Below are positions 32,031 through 42,475 of a stretch of DNA of 64,000 nt, piece after piece. Under the pieces are notes generated by a model that did not search any database, had not been told where the DNA came from, and was given only the letters and a program-made list of their open reading frames with translations. Each line of letters begins with the position of its first letter. Positions within the stretch are counted from its first letter, which is position 1. The DNA comes from Mytilus trossulus (taxonomy: Eukaryota; Mollusca; Bivalvia; Mytilida; Mytilidae), in contig NC_086380.1 in the NCBI RefSeq assembly GCF_036588685.1, positions 67,654,180-67,718,179 of the forward strand, read 5' to 3'. Made by a program: the position numbers and the translations under genes.

Positions 32031-32880
32031 AAACTACACCATGATTAAATAGAGGCGTCATAAAGTAATATCAGGATATAAAAACAAACTAAGCACGAAC
32101 ACCGTAACCAGGCCACCACAAAAATGCAGATAAAATCAATAATATAAAGATGTTCAATATTTACCTTACATTTGTATTTATGCCTTCTTTAAAAAAAAAT
32201 CTAAATTAAACAACTATGTAGTAATAACATTATAACGTTATTTCTCTCATGACCTACGAATTTGTATGCTATTGTTCACTGTTCTGTTTTTTATTTCTCA
32301 AATTTGTTGTAATCATTTAGCATGTTAGCTTGGCATGCCATACTCGATAGAGATGCGGACGTGAAAGAAAGCACTCTTCGTCAGATCTTCAACGGAGATA
32401 CAATTACACATATCCATCGAACTTATCTTCATTTATATGACAAAATACGGAAAGAAAATGTGTATTACATTGTGATGATGACATCAATATCAATCTGCTG
32501 GCTGCTGAACCTTGCGGAAATCATCTTAATAACAATAATGTCAGTTTGACAAATTGACGGGCACAAACCAAACAGTAAAATAAGTAAACAAATCGCTTTC
32601 AAAAGTTTTAAATTGAAATTGTTCATGATGTTTCCTGGCCCAGTCTTGGGTGGTAGGGGCTAATCTACATTAGCAGATTTGGAACCCGACATAGTATTAG
32701 AGGCATGATTTTTTATTATTAGTTGTTAATGAATTTGAACTAGCTGTCGAGTACTCTCAGATCCGTTCATTGTGTCTTTTTGTGTCGGGATGTATAAGTA
32801 CCCGGCCACGTCTACTTGTATTTTTGTCTATCTGATGAGTTAAACTTTTTTCAACTGATTTTTATAATTCGTTCTTATGT
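32031..32880. other. No confident gene; one possible exon
   Basis: A 75-codon frame at 32322-32549 starts just after a tttag and reads MLAWHAILDRDADVKEST..., which looks protein-like, but no family is recognised and no donor is convincing. The rest is non-coding. Confidence 0.25.
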
Positions 32881-33250
32881 TGTACTGTTATACCACTGTC
32901 CAATGTTAGGGGAAGGTTGAGATCCCGCTAACATGTTTAACCCCGCCACATTATTTATTATATGCCTGTCCCAAGTTAGGAGCCTGTAATTCAGTGGTTT
33001 TCTTTTGTTTATGTATTACATATTTGTTTTTCGTTCATTTTTTTAAATAAATAAGGCCGTTAGTTTTCTCGTTCGAATTGTTTAACATTGTCTTATCGGG
33101 ACCCTTTATAGCTGACTATATGCGGTATGGGCTTTGCTAATTGCTGAAGGCCGTACGGTGACTTATAATTGTAAATGTTTGTGTCAGTTTGGTCTTTTGT
33201 GGATAGTTGTCTCATTGGCAATCATACCACATCTTCTTTTTTATATAGAC
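32881..33250 (+). repeat. Interspersed repeat ('accccgccacatt...cataccacatctt')
   Basis: Shares 'gttgagatcccgctaacatg' and 'ctgtcccaagttaggagcc' with the Naiad 3' UTR at 26765-26825 (minus at 59100-59170). It continues into the 'ggccgtacggtgacttataa...gtctcattggcaatcatacc' family found at 740-838, 18300-18385, 39540-39660 (minus) and 53715-53810. Confidence 0.65.
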
Positions 33251-33499
33251 CAATCGCCTTTATTTAGTAAACGTAGTTGTCCAGGTTGTTATCAATTTTG
33301 ATAAGAGTCAAATTCGAGAACCCAGAGAAATCATTCACCGGGAACTCTTCGTCGCTCAAGTAAATGAGAAATAGTAATCCCTACACAATCAGAGGAATAA
33401 CTAAGGTAAAATGATGTCAAGTGCACCTTAAAGTTTTGCTGCACAGGGGAAGAACAGATGTTTGATACAAATACATTTATTTTATCTGCAAAACGATGG

Positions 33500-33900
33500 T
33501 TTGTTTGATGTATGAATATGATTTACGTCTGCTTTGTGCAAAATTTTATGACAATTTGTTTATAAATTTGTCATAATTTGAAACAATTTGTTTGCCATTT
33601 GCTTGATATAGAAAAAATTATTTCATTCTGATTTGTTTAAGATTTTATGACAATTTATTTGTAATTTATTTCAATTTGAAACATATGTCTTTGTGTTTTG
33701 CTTGAAGTAGAAAAGCAATTACCTCTTATGTGTTAATGATGCAAAACAATTTCTTGACAATTTTTTGATGATTTGATTATGAATTGGAAGCAAGTAGTTT
33801 GTGTTTTGCTGTGATTTGTTAACTCATTTGCATGTGAAATCATATCACTTTCAAATCATTAAGAAATCATACGATTTGGTTATCATTTGTTGCTACGATT
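33500..33900. repeat. Degenerate tandem repeat, ~110-125 bp period
   Basis: Three loose units share 'ttatgacaatttgtt', 'aatttgaaac' and 'tttgcttga.gtagaaaa'. Low complexity, no coding. Confidence 0.5.
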
Positions 33901-34149
33901 TGTTTTGATGGGATAGCATTTCACATACACGTGAATGTAAAGCACTGGAAATGAAATTTTACCTCAAATGTAAACAATAAAATATCGGTTCTACCTAACA
34001 GACTGAAGGTTATAGGCTATGAATTTCCAAAAAGAATCACCTACCATAGCAATGTTTATAACAAAGTATCGAGAGAACCTCATGTTAGGAGGAACAAAGA
34101 CAATGCCAAAATGTCCTTATCAATCTGTAAAACCGTATTTTGCACAACG

Positions 34150-34300
34150 TTTTAGAATTTGGGTCCTCAATGCTCTTTAACATTATACTTGTTTGGCTTT
34201 CTAACTATTTTTTTTTATCTAAGCGCCACTGACTAGTCTTTTGCAGACGAAAGGCGCATCTGGCGTACTTAATTGTAAGCCTGGTACTATTTGATAATCA
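34150..34300 (+). repeat. Retrozyme-family copy with broken hammerhead
   Basis: 34221-34270 keeps stem II and GAAA, but the core strand is CTGACTA rather than CTGANGA and stem III is damaged, so it is probably inactive. Upstream 'ggtcctcaatgctcttt.aac' is the family's leader. Confidence 0.6.
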
Positions 34301-35059
34301 TTTAAAGTTTATCTCTAGGTTGCATGTCTGTAAATATATAGAGGATGCAATTTCCTAAAGGAACACCGTTGCGTCTAAAACAGTGACTCTTTTACTATGA
34401 AGTTTTGATAAAAATGATATCCTAGAATGAAAAGTTGATATGCTCTTCTATGGTATTCAAAGGAGAAAATATAGGGCTGCATGGCATATTTTCAACCTGT
34501 ATATGCCCCGAACTTGTTAGACTTTAAACTAATACTAAAATTATGAACTTTCCCTACCTTTACTTTTTACCTACATAAGAATTAATGTTTCACCGCAATG
34601 GTATGTTTTTATACTGGTCACAGTACCAAGTTATTTCTCTATGAGATGAAACATAGAGGTCAAGTAGGTGTACCAGTGTGTCAACAAATCAAATTATCTA
34701 TAAATATCATATATCTCCCCAAATGAGGCGTGGTTTGCGAAACAGATGTATTTACAACGAGCAACCTCTATTTGATATAAACATATTGTTCGATTGACAT
34801 ATATGATAAAGAAGATCTAGATGAACCACAAAATTTAAAAAAATAGAGCCAAACCAAAATAAAGGGTAGAGAATATCTAAAATGTATTTTAAAAAAGGAA
34901 ATTAATGAGTTCAAAATAAGAAAAAGAGAAAATGACATAAAAATGAAAGACTATTGCCATGATGGATTCTTAGCCCTCTTTGGTGCATCTACTTTCTAAC
35001 AAAACAATTACAAAAAAAAAATGGTGAAGAAAAACACAATTAAGAGAATTTGATTGACT

Positions 35060-35190
35060 CCTCAATGCTCTTCAACTTTGTACTTGTTTGGCTATAACTA
35101 TTTTGATATGAGCGTCACTGATGAGTCTTATGTAGACGAAACGCGCGTCTGGCGTACTAAATTATAATCCTGGTACTTTTAATAACTATT
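35060..35190 (+). repeat. Retrozyme-family copy
   Basis: 'caatgctcttcaactttgta' leader, hammerhead at 35111-35156 and 'taatcctggtac' tail. Only one monomer end is seen here. Confidence 0.7.
35111..35156 (+). ncRNA. Hammerhead ribozyme, fully consensus
   Basis: Stem I: GCGTCA (35112-35117) with TGGCGT (35150-35155), six pairs including GU. Core CTGATGA (35118-35124). Stem II: GTCT...AGAC (35125-35137, loop TATGT with a flanking T). GAA 35138-35140. Stem III: ACG/CGT closed by CG (35141-35148). Cleavage-site C at 35149. Every invariant base is present. A short stem III alone is weak in monomers and usually works better as a dimer or with I-II loop contacts. Confidence 0.8.
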
Positions 35191-36264
35191 GTACAATAAT
35201 GTATCAAAATTGTATGACAGATCAGCCCCAGACCTGTTTATTACTTAGTTTATGCTTTCTTGCATTGTTCTATTTCGTAATCTCAATTTGTGTTGATTTA
35301 TTGTTGCTTGTTAAAAGATCAGTGAGTAGCAAGTATTTATCATTCATGACAATAACATTGGGGTAAGATATTATACATGTTGTAATCATATACAATGAAA
35401 CTTGAAAATGTAAAATGCAAACAGGAAACGAAAGTCGAGTGAACAAATTAATGACTTACAATAACTTTGGTATTTCAAACTCTTATTTTGATAATAAATG
35501 GTTAATGCGAGTCAATTATACATCAAGGGTGTTAGTGTAAGTGTTAAAAAGTAAATAAAACAATGTAATACCTGAGATTCACCACATCTGTAAAACCAGC
35601 AACTGCAAGTTATTTGTCATGTGACGGATATGCGTCGTAGATTATTACTAAAACTATCGTGGTTTACTTAACAGGTATAAACATACTATTATATAACGAA
35701 TGCAGATATTTGAAATTCATTTAAATGCACTGACATTAACATCAACGCTTTTCAAAACTTGGTTGGTTTCTATTGTTAAGCAACCGGCAATGTATACAAT
35801 ATTAATGAAAAAAGATCTAGAGCAAATAGAAACGATTAAGGAGGGTCTGGATTATGGTTTATTCATTTTTACTTTTTACTTAAATTTTGACAACTTATTA
35901 TTGTCAATTTTTTCATATTTTTAAAAGTCCCCAGTATTTTCTTCTTTTTCTTTTTTTTTTCTTTTTAGGGCTATTTCTTTTTTTCATTTTTGGTTTTAAT
36001 TTATGTACTTTTTCACTGTTATTCTCTATTCATAAACCGCAACTCGACCCTAATTTAGAAAACCGATGATATAAATGAACAAAATACATCTAAATCTGCT
36101 TAACAATTCTTTTATGTTTACTTTAGATCGATAATTCTATAACTTCATTCTTATTCGTACTAAATAATGTTATATATTTCCGGTAGGTGAATTGATATGA
36201 GAAACTTACAACAATGATATCTTTGTCCAACATTATTCTCGGTTCATGAGCATATTCGTCAATT

Positions 36265-36268
<4 letters not shown>
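35191..36268. other. No gene seen
   Basis: AT-rich. A 74-codon frame at 35700 has no recognisable motif. T-rich tracts lie at 35935-36000. Confidence 0.35.

Positions 36269-36323
<55 letters not shown>
36269..36323. repeat. (GA)n microsatellite
   Basis: About 27 uninterrupted GA units. The minus-strand frame of Ser-Leu repeats across it is an artefact. Confidence 0.95.
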
Positions 36324-36326
<3 letters not shown>

Positions 36327-36989
36327 TTTCTTGTATACTGTACATGCTGTATGTTTTATATTATGACTTTTTTGGCCAAATAATGTATCATTTCTATCAC
36401 AACACAATTTGGACATGATTAATATTTTCATTCATTGATTGTCGAAAAAAGGGGTTCCATTTCTCAAGCACCTGTGCGACTTTTGCGACTAGCATTGTTT
36501 ACATGAAAAAGTTTGTGTAAAAATTAATATTAAACTTGTTCAGAAAGTTTATGACCTAAGAAAATGTATCACACGGTAATGATACACAATTATTCGCAAT
36601 GTTATTTTTTATAAACCTATATGGAGTTATTTTCTTTCAAAACGATATGTCATTCTTCGCAGAATCAACCCAAACAATTCCATGTTTGATTGAAATATGT
36701 TCCAAGGGTAATTTATTTTCTGAAGGTCTACAAAAACGTCATTGCCTGCATTTTAATTTTAGAAACAAATATAATTGAAGTTAAGTTAATTTATCGCTTT
36801 AATACAGATATATTATCGTATATGTGAGATGAATTTTAATGTTAACCTTTCATAACACTTTAGATAAATAAATCGAGACTTAAACATATTCGTGTAGTTT
36901 AAACATAATTCATTGTTCAAAATGTATGCCTATTTTTAATCTATCAAAAGATCAATTTATAAAATATTCGTACATTCTTTTCAATAACA
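36324..36989. other. No gene seen
   Basis: AT-rich non-coding sequence. Confidence 0.4.
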
Positions 36990-37041
36990 TCCACGTACCT
37001 CAGATTGAGGTACTTGTTTGACTTTATATCTTTTTTGGTCT

Positions 37042-37088
37042 GAGCGTTACTGATGAGTCGAATGTAGACGAAACACGCGTACGGCGTA
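37042..37088 (+). ncRNA. Hammerhead ribozyme, core intact but helices weakened
   Basis: CTGATGA at 37050-37056, stem II GTC/GAC and GAAA intact. Stem III has an A-C mismatch. The cleavage position is A (37081), which is tolerated, and the first stem I pair is lost. Activity is doubtful. Confidence 0.65.
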
Positions 37089-37450
37089 TACAATCATAAT
37101 CCTGGTACCTTTGATAACTTTTTACACCATTAGGTCGATGCCACTGCTGATGGAGGTTTCGTCTCCGATGATATCACCAGCCCAGTAGTCAGCACTTTTG
37201 TGTTAATAGATATCAATTATATGGTCGGTTTTATAAATTTTCTAATTACAAATCTTTGAATTTAAAAAAAAAACAACTAAGGATTTTCTTATCCCTGAAG
37301 TAGATTACCTCAATTTAATTAACAGATCTCTCATCGCTGCCGTTTTCTGATATGTCGCGTTGGAGATCTAACGAAACCCGAATTTGGAATTTAGGGTTCT
37401 CAATGCTCTTCAATTTTGTACTTGTTTGGCTTTATAACGTTTTTGATTTG

Positions 37451-37496
37451 AGCGCCACTGATGAGTCTAATGTAGACGAAACGGGCGTCGAGCGTA
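37451..37496 (+). ncRNA. Hammerhead ribozyme, core intact, stem I weakened
   Basis: CTGATGA at 37458-37464, stem II GTCTAATGTAGAC, GAAA, stem III ACG/CGT with GG loop, C at 37489. The two stem I pairs next to the cleavage site are mismatched. Confidence 0.65.
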
Positions 37497-37599
37497 TTAA
37501 ATTATAATCCTGGTACCTTTGATAACATTTCCCGTACAAATTGAACAATATAACGACATATTAAACAAATTCGTGGCAAGGTTTGTCATTTTGATTTGC

Positions 37600-37860
37600 A
37601 TTTTTTTCTTATTTCTCCGTTAATCTAGGACGGTTGTAGAAAAAAAACATCTCAATAAAGGCAACAATAGTATACCGCTGTTCAAAATTCATAAATCGAT
37701 AGTAAAAAAAACAAATCCGGGTAACAAACTAAAACTGAGGGAAATACAAAATAGATAATAGTCATATATGTATATATATTCTCCGATATCACCAAAAAAA
37801 TGAACAGAAACCTATCTGTCTCTGTGTAATAATGTTTTATCACCACGCAGGTTTTGTAGC
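37600..37860 (+). repeat. 5' flank shared with the TRIM-like gene at 27692-29374
   Basis: See 29695-29865. An interspersed block 'ataccgctgttcaaaattca...aaactgagggaa' lies within it. The flank ends in a tttgtag acceptor at 37853-37859. Confidence 0.55.
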
Positions 37861-38370
37861 ATGTCGTGTAAACTGACTGTCTGTAGAGTGTGTGAATACC
37901 GCAACATCAACAAATTCTCGGTGGTCTGGTGTTCCGAATGCAACGACGGAGGAGTAATGCCGCTTCAAAGGGGTCCAGAGACCACAGTATTACTATTCCA
38001 ATCCCCGAGTACCTGCAGAAGCTTCCTTCCAATATATTGGAAATTACTCAAACTTGTCCAAAGCACTATGAAAAACCAAATACTCTTCAAGAAACACGAT
38101 TGTTCATTTTGCAGACGTTATGTTGTTTAAACGCATTATTATTGCAAAGGGCTTAACGTTATTGATGACGTCAGAAAAAACTGGAATATCATTAAATGCA
38201 TTCTTGGAAATGGAACAGACATTATTGGAACTTTCAGCAATTATTCAATTAAATAAATAAACTACTGGAAAGTCTGATGAAAGAGTTATTTAACGCTGAG
38301 GAAAAGGAAAACAAGAAAATTAGCTGATGGTATCATCAATATAAGAGAAAAAAGGGAGATTACAGAATAA
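37861..38370 (+). pseudogene. Broken TRIM-like gene, 5' part only
   Basis: The start (MSCKLTVCRVCEYRNINK) and first B-box half match the intact genes. After CNDGG about 17 nt of the B-box 1 zinc-binding region are lost, shifting the frame. The second B-box is recognisable in another frame up to ~38140. Coiled-coil remnants ('gcattcttggaaatggaac', 'gaaagtctgatgaaagagtt', 'agggagattacagaat') follow with large deletions. The propeller is absent. Dead copy. Confidence 0.8.
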
Positions 38371-38399
38371 TTTTAGTGTATTGGGTGACTTTTCTGGTA

Positions 38400-38475
38400 T
38401 CTAAAGATCCGCGCGCAAACGTGTCGCTAGAGAGTGCAGTCATAAACATTTCATATCGATCAACTTTGATAAAAA
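38400..38475 (+). repeat. Fragment related to the 230-bp tandem repeat at 58492
   Basis: 'gtcgctagagag...gtcataaacatttcatatcg' matches 58518-58560 with a few changes. Confidence 0.6.
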
Positions 38476-38560
38476 AAAAGGTAAATGATTAATATGTATT
38501 TCATTGAATTCGTCCATCGGTTTAATTAATAAAGAAAAGATCAAGCCTCGAATCAGACCT

Positions 38561-39129
38561 TTAAGGAGGCTCACGGGTATAAGATTTTCAGAAAAAAAAT
38601 AAACTTTTATTTTTCATTTCAAATTTTATTAATTACATTTAGTAGTTGATACTTTATCTTAGGGTACAAAAATCTTTCCAAAAAATCTTTTCGTGTTGGC
38701 CACTGTTGACTTTAAAAATGTATGTATCATTTGAAAAGCTCCAAATTATCTCCCTTTGGTGCAAAAATGCCATTTTTTGTCATTAAAATTGAAATATCTT
38801 TTTTAACTCATCGGTGACCTATATTTATTATGATTGTTTTCGAAAGAGCTGTACATAAACTAAATAATTGTAAAATTTAAGCGATTTCTGTAATTAGGTT
38901 CTTTTTTTATTTCGATATTACCGATTTTTCTCCTGTTAATTCAACAGAAAAAAAGAACATTAACAAAAATGTATGTTTCTTTCGAAGGGAGATTGCGAGC
39001 GTAAATAAACGGTGACCCAATTTTTTATTTCATTTTTCAATTAAGTATAAGATAAAGTTCATTTATACAAAAATAAGGCGAAATCCTATATTAAATAAAA
39101 AAATGATTTAGACCCGCGAGCCCCCTTAA
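38561..39129. mobile_element. MITE, ~570 bp, TTAA ends
   Basis: Left end TTAAGGAGGCTCACGGGT and right end its complement (ACCCGCGAGCCCCCTTAA) match over 18 bp with two differences. TTAA at both tips fits a TTAA target duplication as in piggyBac-type elements, or may belong to the inverted repeat. The interior is AT-rich and non-coding. Confidence 0.65.
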
Positions 39130-39539
39130 GTTTCCGATGTCTCGTTAATATCGAGTTCACTCTATATATCGATGAACACACTAAATGTATCAATTAAACT
39201 TTCTGTTATAGCGGATCATGAATGCATTATAAAATATTCACCATCACTTTTAGTTTTACAAAAATCTTTAGGTAAAAGGCAAATGATTGTAACTAAGATA
39301 CGGTAGTTCAGTATGTAACGTAATTACACAATTATAAATGTAAATAATGAGTACAACGTATTTGAGCCGGTGAAATATGGACAGCCATAAGTGACCGCTA
39401 TCAAAACCTCGAACATTTAAAATTGCCCTGAATAAGGATACTTAGTCTTTTTACTTTATGGACCACTTGGTGTCACAGTCTATATTTACTTTAAATGAAC
39501 GGCGCAATTTAAAATATCCATATTTTGCATCGACCTAAA
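39130..39539. other. No gene seen
   Basis: Non-coding sequence. Confidence 0.4.
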
Positions 39540-39780
39540 TAGATATAGGAAGATGTGGTGTGAGTGCCAATGAGACAACTCTCCATCCAAATAACAATTT
39601 AAAAAAAGTAAGCCATTATAGGTCATTGTACGGCCTTCAACACGGAGTCTTAGCTCACACCGAACAACTAGCTATAAAGGGCCCCTAAATTACTAGTGTA
39701 AAACCATTCAAACGGGAAACCCAACAGTCTTATCTATATAAAAAACGAGCAACGAGAAACACGTATATATTATAGCATAT
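39540..39780 (-). repeat. Interspersed repeat (minus copy of the 'gtctcattggcactcac' family)
   Basis: Reverse complement of the family at 740-838 and 33100-33245. It continues into 'acggagtcttagctcacacc', also seen in part at 58290-58320. Confidence 0.65.
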
Positions 39781-39954
39781 TAAATAAACGACAACTACTG
39801 TACATCAGATTCCCGACTTAGGACAGGTGCAAACATATTCACTTAGAAAAGGATTTTCCTTTATAGCGGCTGTCTGTTGTGTTGTTTAAACGCGTTTTAT
39901 CAACCAGCTAGTAAGTACATTATTGCCAAATAAAACTGTTTATTAATAATCACA

Positions 39955-40500
39955 TATTTTCTGTAATGGCCCTGTTTTATTCTGTAATGGCCGTGTTTTT
40001 CTGTAATGGTCCTGTTTTAATGCCCAGTTTGACTGTAATAAGCCCAGTTAAGATTTCTTATCAAGTCAATAAAATTAAGTTGTTTAAAGAGTTTATTATG
40101 TTTTTGTATTATGTTTAATTGAGTAACCAGCAACCAACATTAAAGAACCATATAAAGGGATCACTGTCCATCCTTTGTTTTTCAACACATAACTTCTTTC
40201 AACTTGATATCTTGGATTTTTTGTAAATTAAAAGCTTTATCCTGGTGAAGTACAATTTTTTTTCTAACTAAACTGTCATTAAAAGAGTAAGAGGGAACAT
40301 TAATTTGGCAGCAACACATACATGTACACTATTGATCAGTTGGTTAATAAATGTTTTTATAATGACTCTGTTATATGTCCTCAGTCAGTAATAATGGCCT
40401 CGGATGTCTGTAATGGCAATCGGCGTTGGCTCGGGCCTTTACAGACTTCCTCGACCATTATAACAGACCTTGGACATATAACAGGGCCATTATAAAAACA
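39955..40500. mobile_element. Foldback element with 'ctgtaatggcc' repeats
   Basis: 39962-40020 repeats 'ctgtaatggcc.tgtttt' three times. 40352-40417 and 40428-40500 are inverted copies (~66 bp arms, several mismatches, ~10-nt loop) with the same 'ctgtaatggc' and 'gttatatgtcc' motifs. Non-coding hairpin-forming repeat. Confidence 0.65.
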
Positions 40501-40636
40501 CCCATTCATTAATACTATAATATTCAACTAAACTATTTTAGTTCATTTGATGTACATGTATTTGCTGTCGCAGCTTTCAATACGGTTTATCAATAAACTC
40601 ATCATAGATACCAGGACTAAATTTTGTAATATTAAC

Positions 40637-40735
40637 GATATCAACGATATTAGGATGAGGCTTAGAAACAGGGAAAAGGAGGCTATGCCGAGCATTTTCC
40701 CTGTTTCGTGCCAAATCCTTATATCGTTGATATGT
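40637..40735. repeat. Inverted repeat, ~42-bp arms
   Basis: Left arm 40637-40678 and right arm 40694-40735 share 'gatatcaacgatat.aggat' and 'aaacagggaaaa' in inverted order around a 15-nt loop. Confidence 0.65.
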
Positions 40736-41511
40736 CAAGTCAATGCACTATTATTGTCTTGATACTTCAATCTGAAAAAAAAATTTCAGTTGTTGTTTAA
40801 TGTGTTAATTTTATTATTTGAATTAAATATTGGGAAACTCCCCCTTTTATAAAAAGGACTCATATCATGCAACACAATGAAATGTACATTTCCTGATCGA
40901 TGGTGAAGGAATTGTTTTAGAATGAACAAAAATATCCACAATAAGCATATAACATAATGATATACTATAGTAAGTGAAATATTTTTTTCTCTAAAAATTG
41001 TAAAAGAAATAAGTTTGAGTCGTTGTAAACATTGGAAAGAAGAACAGGTTGAATAGGTCGCATGAATAATTAATTACAATTTTGGCAATTTCTATTTAAA
41101 TATTCATGAGGAAAAGGGATATCATGTCAGTGACTGTGTATGACATAGAAATATACAGTCAACGCATTTTGACTGCTCAAATAGAACGAGTGCAGTATAA
41201 ATCAAATTTAACTTTTACAGGTCATATTGGTATAATAATAAATTGTTTGTCCAGTTTCTGTCTTAATATATGTATGTACACGTTCCACATGTACCTATAG
41301 TATCTTTGCATTTAGTCATTTTTTCTCTCTCCGTTGAATCGAATTTACATAGGCTAATAGAAGTTTTAAATTTCCGGTCACCGTTTTCTTGTATAAACGT
41401 TTCCAGAATTTTTAGGATAATTTATTTTGTCAAAGAATTTGTACATTTTTCCAATTGACGGAACATAAATTTTGGTTTAAACAAGGATTTGTCCAAGTGT
41501 ATATCGTCATT
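40736..41511. other. No gene seen
   Basis: AT-rich. Small open frames at 41106 and 41270 have no recognisable motif. Confidence 0.35.
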
Positions 41512-42090
41512 ACCATGCCCCCGCTGTAGCAGAGAGGATATTTAGTTTTATCCTTTTCCGTCTGTTCGTCCGTCCGTTTGTACATCTGTCTTAATTTTTT
41601 TATTTTGTTTGGGGCGTCTTAAGAACCGGTCTAAAGTGGCTCTTTTACAAATGAAGAAATTGCTAAAACGTTCTCTTATTTTAGTATTCCTCAACTAAAT
41701 GCTCTGAAACTTAAATGACATGCTTGTTACCACAAAATACAGATCAAGTGTAATTTTTGGGGGTGTCACATTAACTGTTCTAGAGTAATGCTCCTCTACC
41801 AAAGAAAAACATGTTGAATTTTCCGTTTCCGTTCTCTTACTTTAGTTTAACTTAATCTAATGCTATAAAACTTGTACACGATGCTTATTACCACAAAATA
41901 CTGATCAAGTTTACATTTTGAGGTCTCATATAAACCGTTCTAGAGAAATATCCATTTACAAATGAAAAATGCTGAAATTGTCGTTTCCGTTCTGTAAATT
42001 AATTTTACATCAACGAAGTTCAATGAAACTTATAAACAATGCTTATTACAACAAATCTGAGATCAAGTACAAATTTAGGTAGGGTCACTT
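41512..42090. repeat. Tandem repeat, ~155-bp period, three units
   Basis: Units beginning near 41638, 41793 and 41945 share 'tttacaaatga.gaaa..gct', 'gttctcttactttagt', 'gaaactt' and 'ccacaaaatac.gatcaagt'. It is preceded by 'gtccgtccgtttgtac', a start also seen in the repeats at 44490 and 46365. Confidence 0.65.
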
Positions 42091-42104
42091 TTATATAAAA
42101 TTTA

Positions 42105-42475
42105 AATATTGGTATCTATGATGAGTTTAGTTACAACCACTGGCTCGATGCCATTGTTGGTTGAGTATTTATTCCCCGCGAGAATCACCAGTCCAGTAGC
42201 CAGCACTGTTGTGTTGACATGAATTATCATTGATATTTAATATAAATTGACTGTTTATAAATCTTTGAATTTTTGAAATACTAAATAAAAGGCTTTTCAA
42301 CCGTAGAAATAAATTACATTAGCTTTTAGGAATTTAGGCATCAATGGTTTTCAACTTCGTGCCATATTTTGTCATTTTGCTATTTTATATGATAGTCTCT
42401 GATGAGGCTTATGTAGACGATAAGTGCGTCTAGTGCAAATGTCAAATTTGAATCCTTATATCTACATAATCTATT
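42105..42475 (+). repeat. Retrozyme-family copy, decayed
   Basis: Body hairpin module at 42131-42215 ('ccactggctcgatgccat...atcaccagtccagtagccag') and hammerhead end at 42392-42440 with CTGATGA intact but GATA instead of GAAA, so a core adenine is lost. Confidence 0.65.

Larger units (their letters stand above)
36990..37530 (+). mobile_element. Retrozyme dimer (hammerheads 408 bp apart)
   Basis: Two hammerhead ends (37042-37088 and 37451-37496) flank one body with the hairpin module (37125-37195) and the 'aaggattttcttatccc' region. The monomer is ~50 bp longer than the 350-bp one because of an inserted block at about 37324-37380. Each end is followed by 'ataatcctggtacctttgat'. Confidence 0.75.

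Noticed and set aside
32322..32549. Gene of 75 codons
   Set aside because: Protein-like start after an AG but no recognised domain, no good donor and no supporting neighbour; kept only as a possible exon.
34221..34270. Active hammerhead ribozyme
   Set aside because: Core CTGACTA breaks two invariant positions and stem III does not pair.
36123..36431. 102-codon minus-strand frame with Ser-Leu repeats
   Set aside because: Produced by the (GA)n microsatellite.
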